A DNA stretch of 64,000 bases from the NCBI GenBank assembly GCA_000711775.1, contig ARYC01001110.1:62001-126000 (forward strand), in the 5' to 3' direction. The translations under genes were made by a program, and so were the position numbers. The notes beneath the pieces were generated by a model. That model made no database searches. It saw nothing but the letters and a program-made list of their open reading frames with translations, and was not told the origin of the DNA. The stretch's first letter is position 1. Each line of letters starts with the position of its first letter. The DNA comes from Oxytricha trifallax. Taxonomy: Eukaryota; Ciliophora; Spirotrichea; Sporadotrichida; Oxytrichidae. Shown here piece after piece: positions 1 to 10,015 of this stretch.

Positions 1-850
1 AATCAAAACTATAGAAGGAAATGAAAAACGGATTTAGAATCCACCCAAGATCTTTTGCGTAAATTACTCTGATTAAGTTCAAGATTGGATTAAATTTATG
101 AAGGAGAAAATCGTTGAAACTGCAAATTTGCAAGTCTAAGCAGTAATTATAGTGATACCTGATTTTTAAGATCATTTAAAAGTTAAAAGATTTAAGTAGG
201 CTATCAGAGAAGCAATGAGTTCATAAATTCTGTTAATTTTAAAATCATCAAAGCTAGTAGCTTAAAAGTTAGACTTAAACGTCAAGATTTATTTAATTAC
301 AAATGTGGGGTTATTCTATCTAAAACTTTGATAAAAGCTGGGTCTACACCTTTTATCCCACATTAGTTATAGATATTAGAACGACCTACTATGATATTGG
401 GAATTTTCAGAGATGATAAGTGTATTTCAATTTCTGCCACATTAAACAAATTATATTTATTATAAAGAGCTGTCATATGTGTTTAGTGACATAGTACAGA
501 TAGATGAAACAAATTGGGAGCTGAACTTCATAAATCTACTGGAAAAAGCTTTCTGTGATTTTAAAGCTAAGCAGAATATCTTTCCGTAAAATGTAATAGT
601 TTACAGGTTTTAATCAACATTAATCCCCCAAACAGGTGAATAAGGTGATAATGAATAAATATATAAGAGAGAAATTCAGTTGCTGACATATTTGCATTCA
701 ATTTATCACTAGAAAGAACATCCAGTTTTTAACTATCACACATTGACCTTTGTTGTTGTTAGTGACACCAAAACACAATTAAAATCCCACAATCTGAATA
801 TTTTCAGCTTTGACCAACAACATAAATATGTTCAGAATACGTTCAAATCT
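1..850 (+). CDS. Piwi/Argonaute-like PIWI-domain fragment, partial and degenerate
   Basis: The forward frame, with TAA/TAG as Gln, follows the order of a PIWI domain. It has a beta strand ending VIIVIP near 150, a nucleic-acid-pocket stretch SSQILLILKS near 220, TPFIPHQLQ and PTMILGI near 350-400, and an NVIVYR strand near 595. In active Piwi proteins the last two carry catalytic Asp (GxDxxHD and YRDG). Here they read GIFRDD and YRFQS, so slicer activity looks lost. The N-terminal half lies outside the window and the C-terminal catalytic His region is absent after about 845. A frame break near 307 is cured by one extra G in a G run; a second break lies near 480. The family acts in small-RNA-guided silencing and, in ciliates, in genome development. 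It may be a pseudogene or a diverged paralogue. Confidence 0.6.
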
Positions 851-1504
851 AAATATGAAATAAAAATAATTATTTTAATTTTTATGAATTAAATCTGACC
901 TCTTAGTCGACTTAAAACCTTAAAAATACTACTAAATGTGTAAACAAATAATAATTATTTTTATAATGAAAATTAAATAGAAAAATGTAAAAAAGAAATT
1001 ATATATAATTAAATTTACTTAAAAGGAAATTTTATCACTAGAGAAATTTAATATAAATTGCAAAAGATATATCAAAGTCAAAGAAGTTATAAATAATAAT
1101 ATATTATCAATTATGACATATTAATACAATAAAAAAATTAAATAAAGTGAAAAATTTCATTATGATAAAATTTTAAGTATCCTAATCAATATTTTTTTAT
1201 TTTTAAAAATGACTATTAGCACCCATATAAATCCCTCAAAATATAGAGCTTTAACTTACTGGTAAAACTCATCTATTAACAGACACTACTACGATTAATT
1301 CGACCAAACTCGAGTGGCCTCATAAAAAAATGTCTATTAAAAAACGAAAATATTTTTACCGTGTTTCATTCTATTTAATGAATCAATTTTTCTAACTTTT
1401 TAGTTGTGTTACATTAAAAATTAGAGTTTTTAACTGCATGCCTATAATTGATCCTAGTAGCTACAGTTTTCTAATTTAAACATTCAAATAACCAAAACTT
1501 ACCC
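851..1504. other. AT-rich intergenic stretch
   Basis: No conserved or protein-like frame was seen. The stretch is almost pure A/T apart from a slightly GC-richer patch near 1300-1330. It may hold an upstream exon or intron of the Q-rich exon that follows, because the run before 1505 ends in a pyrimidine tract and CAG. Confidence 0.4.
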
Positions 1505-1990
1505 CCAGACTCCTAGCTTTCGTAATCTCAACCGCAGCATTCTTAAAATTATTAGCAATAATAGCCTAACCCTACTCTAAACAGCATTACCTTGAATAAA
1601 ATCTCTGAATATTATGATTAATAACGAATAACTCACTATTAAGTATTATATGATTCTACTCAATCACAAGTATTAGACTATGCAGAGGACGGCCAATAAA
1701 ACTAAAACTATACTTGGCACAGTTAATAATTGAAAGAGTTGAGTTGCAAACTATAGAATTATTCATATATCAAATTTGGATGTGATAAATACCCGAACGT
1801 CATTCAATATGCCAAAAGAACGAAGAAAGTGAGGCTTTTGTAGGGTAATACTGAATAAAAGAAATAAAATGAATTAAATAATCAGCTTTAAGGAGAACAA
1901 ATATTAGGAATAAATCTGGAAGACAGTTAAAATAGAGTAATTGAAGTACACCCGAAATTTGAGGCTAATAATGGCTTTTATTTTTTGTGA
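1505..1990 (+). CDS. Q-rich hypothetical protein, 3' exon
   Basis: One frame stays open for 162 codons to a TGA at 1988-1990 if TAA/TAG are Gln. The first 40 residues are rich in Gln, Ser, Asn and Pro. The rest is hydrophilic with a Lys/Gln/Asn bias, including CDKYPNVIQYAKRTKKVRLL. No domain is recognised. It is probably the last exon of a longer gene, because no clear start codon is present. Another frame over the same bases looks hydrophobic and stays open if TGA is also sense, but its composition is not protein-like. Confidence 0.45.
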
Positions 1991-2156
1991 ATTCATATTA
2001 TTTTTTCTAATTAAAACAATTAATTACTCTTTAATTTATATTAATGGTTATTGTGAGCCTCATGCTTTTTAAATACGATTATGAAAGTAAAGTGAAAAGA
2101 ATTAGGAATCAATAACCATCTATTTGTTAATGAATCATTTTAAAGTGTTTTTTGTG

Positions 2157-5090
2157 TCAAAATTCATAGTCATTTCTATGAAAGTTAAGCAACCCTGCCC
2201 CACCAATTATCTGAGTGTTACTCCCCAGTGTATTCTCATTACCTGTGTTTTACTTCCTAATAAATCTAGTTGTATTATTATTTGATTGATACTAACTACT
2301 GCTGTTGAAGGTGTTGTCTAACTTATTTATAGCTTAATGGTTTTTGTATTATTGAGTATTGTGATGATGGTTTTGATTGTAGTCTTTACCCACATAGATT
2401 GGAATGTCACGGGCTTATTCCCCTGAATCCAGGCTTTCGTAGTAGTTTTTAGTGATTTTAGTTGTAGCTTGAGAGTTCTCTTATAAATATATTGATTACA
2501 TCTATATATAAAAGATATTATACTTCAGGAAAGTCTTGATAATCTATTCTTATTTAGAAATTTGGATAGACAAATCAATAAACTGGAAAATATAATTGTT
2601 TAAGCTTAGAAACTACATAAATAATTCAAACTTTTTTATATAATTAAATGTGGACTATTAATTATCTCAAGTTTAACCAGTGTCAAAATAATGCCAATCA
2701 AGACTACCATAAATACCCCACTTATCATTAAAAAGAATGATTCTACTTTAATTAATATTAAAGTAGTCCATAAAGCCCCTAATGCCATTCCAAGACATTC
2801 AGCAAAGCTAATTAATGATGAATTCAATTAGTATTTTTAAATTTCAAGTGAGTAGTTAAGTTAAATGGGTATTGACGTCCTCCAGTCACAGGTGACGTCC
2901 TCAGGTCACAGAAGACGTCAGGAAGTCACACTGACGTCAGGAGGTCACACTGACGTCCTCCAGTCACAGGTGACGTCAGGAGGTCACTTTATAATAAATA
3001 TGGAAATTTTAATGTAATAGATGTGCGAAGCCTTATAAAAGATTTTTCTATGAACTTTTCCTTCAATGCCCATGGGGTCGGGATCAAAAAGGGTGGATCC
3101 CCATGTTCGCAACCAAAGTGAAACAAATAATTGCTGAGGTCAAGGGGTTGGCAGCCCTGACAAGGTTCGGATGCATTCCTTTGAAAAAAAATTTTGGATT
3201 GTGTATTAAATTAAATGTAATCTTTAAAATTTAATCGTTAATAATTAATTATAAATTCTTTTTTTTTCGCAATATGAAAATGCGTAGAGTATGTATCTTT
3301 AAAAGCTTGATTAATTCTTATTTTTTAATGATTTTTTCGCCAAAATATTCGCCTAAAAATCTTTAATTATGTCTGGGTTGCTGGACATCATTTTGTACAC
3401 ATGCTTGACCCAATATTCGAGTACGGCAAAACCCCTTTAATTGGATTTATTTTTATCATCATCCTATAATTTTTGCATTAATATTGTGAACATGCATGCA
3501 TGACATGATTCTTGCATTTATTCAAAAAATTGATTACCAGCCTAAGGTATGTACAAAACTAATTTATGCGACAAATTAGCTAACTAGTCTTTCTATATTT
3601 TTTCTTGTTCTGTTTTCAACTGTAAAAAATTAGCATCTTTACATACTCTTCAATTAACCAAACCAGTCATTTTTATCTATCGAGTATTGCTTCTTCAGGT
3701 AAGAATAGTTCAAAGATAAGTGGGTTTACAAGGTTTCGTTCAACTAAATAAAAACATATTATTCATCATAAAAGTCAATTCGGAGGCTTTGTCTCTAAAT
3801 ATTTAAAGGGGTTACCGCCACTTGACCCATGTTAATATTTATTTATCTATGGTTGCGAACAAGAGGTTCCACCACTTGTGATCCCGAAATTCTAGTTGCA
3901 GTCCTAAGACCCTGCTGGAAAAGATTAAGTGCTTTGCACGTTTATTACAAATAAATTTCCATATTTATAATACTGTGACTGGATGACGTCATCTGTGACT
4001 GGAGGACGTCAATACCCAAGTTAAATTAAGAGTGTGGGTTTAATTAATCCATAGGCTATTGCCATAAAAACATAGCTTATCATATATCTATGCAGTCCCA
4101 CTGTGTTTTAGTTATAGTTAAGCATTAACAGCAAGCTTATTACCATGAGAGTTAAGCCTAAAAGTACCAAGACACTCCTTTTAAGGTGTTTCTAGATGAT
4201 ATATTGTGAAATTTGACCAATAAACATAGCTAAGGCTCCCATTGAAAATATCACGATCAACTTTGTATTTCCCTCTAAAATCAAGTTGTTGATAACATTA
4301 TAATTCAAAAACAGCAATCTAGTCTAAGTGATGATCACTGAACCATAGACAAATGAAACTATGAGCAGGATTAGAAGTGTTATAATCAGTGCTCCTTAAT
4401 CCGCTTCTGCGTTTTTGAGGGAGCGCCATTCTTGGTAACCTGAAAGAGTGTGATCTTCCACTAATCTTTCTAATTCTTATTCTTAGTGGTGCTGATTTTG
4501 TTATTATGAAGTCAAAATTTCATAATAAATTTTAAGGATTAAAATAATTGAATCAAATAGGAATCAAAAATTCTCATAAATAATTTATCCCTTCATTTTC
4601 TTGCTATCTACTGGTTCTTCCTAAAAGAAAAATAAAGTGATGAGTATATTTAGCAATTCAATTTAAATAACAAACAAGGAATTACTCTGTTTAATATGTA
4701 TTTATTTTATATAAATGCACAAATCCCCATTAAAAGACCAACAGATGTATTGAAATTGAATAGCGACAAATTCATATGTGCTTTTGTATCAACAATCATA
4801 TATCCTATTAAAAAACCAACGATTTATCCAATATATTAGTAGGCACTGAGAGTTTTAGCTTAACTTTAAGCGAAATTTTTATCTAAGCAATTGTGTAAGA
4901 AATACTGCTCAGCTCCTCTTGAAGAGCCATAGGAACTTGAAAACAGAATAATTCCTGTTATCAAGAGAAGTTAAGTAGAATTAGCTGAATGAATTGCTTG
5001 ATCCGAGGGCGTTTATGGTTGAATGGGGGATATTGTATTTGCTATTAAAAATTGTTCATTGAGTGCTATCTTAATCTTACATCTTAATTC
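2157..5090 (-). CDS. MFS transporter, interrupted by a TIR element
   Basis: This is a multipass membrane carrier of the major facilitator superfamily. From the N-terminal side it has GIILFSSSYG in a first helix, then LSAYQYIGQIVGFLIGYM and VGLLMGICAFI. A hydrophilic loop (GYQEWRSLKNAE) follows, then further helices such as LIVIFSMGALAMFIGQ, VFMAIAYGLIKP and FAECLGMALGALW. The tail is rich in Asn, Gln and Ser and ends NDYEF-TGA at 2157-2159. Introns are likely at 4621-4685 and 2480-2499 (GT-AG). In-frame TGAs at 4564-4566 and 2525-2527 read best as Trp. The frame is cut between YGLIKPTLL and NYSLEIQ by the element at 2867-4017. Removing that element plus one 9-bp repeat restores the frame. The start near 5090 is uncertain. 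The substrate is unknown. Confidence 0.75.
2867..4017. mobile_element. 1.15-kb non-autonomous TIR element (Mutator-like size TSD) inside the MFS gene
   Basis: The ends are inverted copies beginning GGGTATTGACGTCCTCC. They are flanked by a direct repeat AAGTTAAAT at 2858-2866 and 4018-4026. Homology between the ends continues inward for roughly 200-250 bp in diverged form (for example AAATATGGAAATTT and GTTCGCAACC in inverse orientation). The first 130 bp of the left end is a run of short GACGTC/GTCAC units in alternating orientation; the right end has fewer units. No transposase frame was seen, so the element is non-autonomous. A 9-bp target duplication fits Mutator-like elements, but no protein evidence supports that. 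The host reading frame is exact only without the element. Confidence 0.8.
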
Positions 5091-5405
5091 AAATATAAAA
5101 AAGTTGTAGATAAAAAAATAAAGTAAAAAATAAATATTCAACATGCAAAAATGTTCTTTATTCTGTAAAATAATCATTATTTTCTTTAAAGAATATATAA
5201 TGAATATGTCAAAAAGCTGATTTTCGTGGAAAACATATTTATTAGATTTTACTATAGCATTTTTTGAAGATCTTACTATTTAATGAAATAAGATATGATG
5301 GTAAGACAATTTTTTAAATGATTGATGATTATAAAATAAAATTAAATCTCTAAATATAGATTTACTCTTATATAATGAAAAATGTAGAGTAATAGTGTTA
5401 ATATT

Positions 5406-8073
5406 TCAAATTCTGTGATGACCTCCTCCAAAAGTAGGGATTACGTTTCCGTTGCCAAAATCACTATTAAGATCAGTATTTAGCGTACTGCCTTTATTTG
5501 AATTGATTATTAATCTACTTGCTATACCTTGAAATACACTGCTGCTTCCACCAGTTGCTCCAATTCTATTATTTCTATTTTCACTGGCTGTTCCTTATCT
5601 CTCCCCAACAATGGTATTTGAATAGTTATTTTACCCTAAAACCCCTGTTTTACTGTTAAATGTAGGTATTTCACTGCTATCGCCTCCATACAAGTTTAAT
5701 GGTGTTTACTAACTATTGATAGTTGACCCTATTTACCCAGCTCCACTCAATCTAGGAATATTGGTGTTAAACTTCTGGGTATCGATTACCGCAGGACTCT
5801 ATATAGTTGAATTATTCAAGTTTCCAGTGGCGTAGTCTGGTATAAAAGCTCGACGTTGATTATTTGCGAGTCTACTATTATAAGCTCCAGTGGCCATGCC
5901 ACCTCCTCCAATATTACTACTTGCAGCATTTTTTCTAGAATTTGCTTAATTAGTATTAAATAGTTATGTATTTATACCTCCCTCATCTTGTTGCTTCATG
6001 AATTCTTTCGTTAAAACATCACTTTTTTAACCGTTGTATGTTTTAGAGTTTTGCTAGAGAGAGGGGATGTAGCCTTAACTTCCGTCTAATATAGTTATAT
6101 TACTGTTTCCATATGCATTGTTTATAGCATTTGAGGTAGTATTTGTTTGGATAAGGGAACTACCAAGATTGAGATTACTCAGTTTTTTATTATGGTTTTA
6201 ATCCCTTAAAGGAGTTTAATATTATGTAGATGTAATTGAAAAAGGCATTAGTAAAATAACAAGGATTTGATTGAATCTTTAATCTGGTTAGTTACCATAA
6301 AAACTATTTAATTTAAAATATTAACATCAAATAAATGAATTATATTTTATAAAATGGTTGATATTTAGAATTTTAAGAGATCTTTATAACTGCCATTTAA
6401 AACTATTTTATTTTTAATTTTTTCTTTATGTTTGCAATATTATGATGGTGGATTACTGTTTCCAAATTAATTATGCTAGTAGCTATAGTTTTTATTTTAC
6501 AAATTTTGATTGCTAATAATAGGCTTAGAGGAAGATTTATTATTTAAGCTTGGAACACCATAAGAACTATCATTTAGATTCTTGAATGATTCATCGAGAT
6601 TTGTACCAGTTTTTTAGGCAATCGGTAGGGTTGGCTAGGTCAAATTATTGCTCATGTTAAAAGCGCCATATCTACTCATTCTTCTCTGGTCGGTATTTTG
6701 AATTGCAGATGGAACATAACCTCCTCCGATTGAATTATTTCCTACTACTGCACTTGCGAAAGATTAATTGAGATCATCGTTTTATTAGATGGCTGCGTTT
6801 GTCCTGAAAAGAGGCTAGCTACTAGCTTCACTGCTTATTAAAGTTTTTTGTTTTTTTAACCCCAAACCCTAGCTCTACTGATTAGAAGATTATTGAGTGT
6901 TCCCAAATGAATGATGTGAATTAAAATTATGGGAAGTAGGTGCTTATTGATTATTTGTTAATTACTATTTAACAAACGGAGTTCGCTAAGCTCCACCCCC
7001 AATTGGTGGTCTTGTGGCTCCAACTATTATATAAGACTGTACTACTCTAAAATAAGGATGATTTAGGCACTATGATGCAGTAAATCTTTAATTAGCATCA
7101 TATTTTAGCATACCCAACATTAGCTCTATCGCATCATCTGAAATTTCTCTCTTGATTATAAATAAAATGCAGATATCTGGATTATAATAAATTTACTAAT
7201 AACTAACTCAAAGGAGTTGAAGTAATTTAAGAAAATTTTACACCTATACTTTCACTTAGTTTATATCCTTCTGGCCATTAACTTTAAGTTGGTGTGCCCA
7301 AAACTGAGAATATTTTCACCAATTAATCTGATTCACTTTAACCTGGAAAAGCTGGAATCCCCAAATATAATTCAAGCATTAAGCATTCTAGTGAAAATAT
7401 ATCAACTGCCTGAGTATAATTGGTACTCTTAAGCAATAACTCAGGAGCTCGATACCATCGAGTGCCTACATAATCTGTAAACTTACCAGTACTGTCACTT
7501 TAATCCTTTGCTGTTCCAAAATCTGCAAGTTTTAACTAGAAGTTTTACATATTTAGGCATTATTAAGAAGAGCCCTGTTAGTCTTATGAATTTTAACCTA
7601 CTTCCTTAAGTAGGAAATTCTCGGGTTTGATGTCTCGATGCATAAATCCTTTTTTGTGAAGGTAATTTATACCTGAAATAGCTTATCCCATTATGATTTT
7701 GATATCTATTTCAGAAAAGGGTTTATTATTTTTAGAAGCCGTTTGCATTTCTTTGAACAGCTCTCTATCGCAAAATTCCATTACAATACTGATTTCATCC
7801 TTTTTAAGATGCAAACATTTAATATATCCTCATAAAATATTTTTAAATCCTTTTTCCTGATCAATTCAATTATTTTGATGACATTCGCATGATTATTTAA
7901 CTTTCTCAGTGACTTAATCTCAGTCATACTAATTGCATCTTCCCAAGTATAGTTTTACTTTAATTGCTTAATTGCTTTATTGCAACCACTTGATTAGTCT
8001 CTGTATTAACTGCTTTAAATACCTTACCGGAGGACCCCTGACCCAAAGTCGAAAGTATTTTGTATTTTTCCAT
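5406..8073 (-). CDS. MAK/ICK (RCK)-type serine/threonine protein kinase
   Basis: The start is MEKYKILSTLGQGSSGKVFK, with the glycine loop GQGSSGKV, the catalytic lysine in VAIKQL, then HRDIKPENF, ADFGTAK, and TDYVGTRWYRAPELLL. The T-D-Y activation motif and the GTRWYRAPE context place it in the MAK/ICK/MOK group near the MAP kinases. Members of this group limit ciliary length (LF4, DYF-5). The C-terminal half is long, low in complexity and rich in Asn, Ser, Gln and Gly, ending GGGHHRI-TGA at 5406-5408. GT-AG introns fit at 7536-7601 and 7138-7207. A 50-bp insert at 7797-7855 and a tandem octamer at 7962-7977 break the kinase frame and are treated separately. A further break near 6220-6420 is unresolved. 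It lies head-to-tail with the SLC25 gene. Confidence 0.85.
7797..7855 (-). repeat. 50-bp direct-repeat-flanked insert in the kinase gene (IES-like)
   Basis: On the minus strand the 9-bp repeat AAAAAGGAT occurs at 7847-7855 and again at 7797-7805, 50 bp apart. Removing the insert and one copy joins VIKIIELIRKKD to EISIVMEF, which is the normal spacing between beta-4 and beta-5 of a kinase, and puts the downstream part in frame. The insert has no GT-AG ends. It is either an internal eliminated sequence with a 9-bp pointer or an unconventional intron. Confidence 0.7.
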
Positions 8074-8259
8074 TGAAAAATTTATTGATTATTAAAATTT
8101 AATTTATCCAATTCAAAACTAAAAAAGTTTTATATATTAACGCACCAAATTATTTTAACAATTTCGAGACACATAAATAAGATTTGTATATTTGATTTGT
8201 TAAATTTAAGTAAAATCTGTTTATTAGTATATCTACAATTTTCAAACTTTATAAATAAT

Positions 8260-9807
8260 ATAAATATATTTGATTAATTTTACTTATCAGTCTATCATTC
8301 TTAATCCAAAGCTTTATATAAAAAATTATCCTAGAAAATAATATACACGGTTTTTTATCTATAAAATATAAATATTTTGAAGCTCTTATAGTACTTTCAT
8401 AAGCAAGAAAGAAGACCCCACTTCCAGGAAAAACCTTAAGTACGAGTGGAGTGAGTCTCTTATAAAAAGCCCTCATTCCTTCATGTTTATAGATTTTCTT
8501 GAAGCAGTCTATCATGCCATCATATTACACCTAGTCTTTATAATTTGTGCTCGTCTATAAGTGCAATCTTTATAATAGTATATTATAGTCAAAATAATTA
8601 TGAACAGTATATAATTGAAGAAATTAATGTTTGTTTTATTAAATGCAAAATAGGAATAAATCTTTCAATTTGTTCAATAGTATATTTTTTCATTTGCAGA
8701 CGCACACGAACTACGTTAACTGGCAGAAGAGTAATTGAAGCTACTGATTTAGATAAACCGCCTGTAAAGAAAGGTATCATATAAATAAACTAATTACAAA
8801 CTGTATGTTTGTCATTCATCATATTATATTTAAACGTTATTTATTAAATATCCACATGTCTTTATTTTTACTCTAAGAATTGTACCCAAGTAAATTGTAT
8901 ATCTATTTATTTAAAAAATTTTACATAATTATAAGAAAGAAAGTTTATATGATTGATGTTTTCATAGGTAAACATTTAAATTATTCCATAAGTTGACAAG
9001 AATATACTCGGCACAAACCCCCTATAAAAATCTTTAATGCCTTCGTGCTTGTACATGTCTGTTATGATTTTAGTCGTAGCGTATAAACTCTATAAAATCA
9101 CATTGGAATTTCCTTAAAATTAAGAAGAAAATTAAATAATTTTTTCATGTCATAGAATATACTTACATTTAATCCTGTTTGTTCTTTATAGAGTACAAGT
9201 CTAGTTTTGATCGTCCACATGGGTGTAGTAAGGAACATAGAAACAACTCCAGCACGCATTGATATAAAGATAGTTTTGAGCGAGTAGGGGTGGCTGGGAT
9301 CGAAATTATAGCGTTTCTTTCCATCCAAATATATGAAGAAAAATATTCTCTTTGCAATTGATCCTGCTATCATGTTAACTAACACTACTCTGTAGAGCAC
9401 TGAGAAACCCTCCTCTATTCTCATTCTATTAAAAGCATCAAATTTTCCTTTGTATTAAGGTATTGGGTTGTTACGGGCCAAGTCACTCACTTGCTAAATG
9501 CAATTATTAGTAATTGTTAATTTAATATATGATATCTGGTAGATAGGCTAATTTAGCCTTGTTTTTTATATATGATAATGAATATCATTACAAATTTATG
9601 CTTTGATTTAAGAGAAATTTACCTTGAAATCTGAGTTTCACATTTTCAAGCGGGTGAAATACGCAACTAGCTAAATTCGCTACAGTACCTGCAATTGAAG
9701 CTTTTCAAGGAGCTATGAGGTGATGACTCTATTAGGAATTTCAATAAAATTACCATTACAAAGATGGTATTTCTAATTCTTACATGATCTTTAGTATTAT
9801 TAGCCAT
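8260..9807 (-). CDS. Mitochondrial carrier (SLC25), SLC25A32/nucleotide-folate type
   Basis: Three repeats each carry a carrier motif. Repeat 1 has HPLENVKLRF (P-x-E-x-x-K), repeat 2 has TTPMWTIKTRL (Trp at the acidic position) and repeat 3 has LLPVNVVRVRLQ. The Trp in the second motif is typical of the folate/FAD/NAD/pyrimidine nucleotide carriers, which act in the mitochondrial inner membrane. Other carrier features are YKGKFDAF, YKHEGIKDFYRGFVPS and YKHEGMRAFYKRLTP. The start ATG is at 9805-9807. Introns fit at 9729-9759, about 9494-9620, about 9070-9170, and one longer run near 8790-8980. The codon at 9705-9707 is TGA in AP-W-KASIAG and reads best as Trp. The exact stop near 8260 was not resolved. 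Confidence 0.85.
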
Positions 9808-10015
9808 TAATCAAATTATATAAATTTAATTTTAACTGCACATTTATATAAATTAATTTCAATTCACTTTGATAATTATCAAATTTTTAATTAATTTTAA
9901 GCATTAAGATTTCTCTTAATATTTAAATTGAATGACTTAATTGCTATTTGATTGGAGAACTAATATTATTAAGTATAATATCTTTTAATATATTAATTAC
10001 TAGAAGAAAGAGAAT

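Noticed and set aside
1500-1980. Hydrophobic frame with Trp at TGA, resembling a mitochondrial gene
   Set aside because: It also contains TAA codons, has no recognisable mitochondrial motif, and overlaps a better Q-rich hydrophilic frame.
4510-4570. 54-bp TATGA-flanked insert in the MFS gene
   Set aside because: It was proposed to remove an in-frame TGA, but reading TGA as Trp gives a natural ENFWFLFD sequence with no frame change, so no insert is needed.
8545-8784. Plus-strand frame of 79 codons
   Set aside because: Antisense to the third repeat of the SLC25 carrier.
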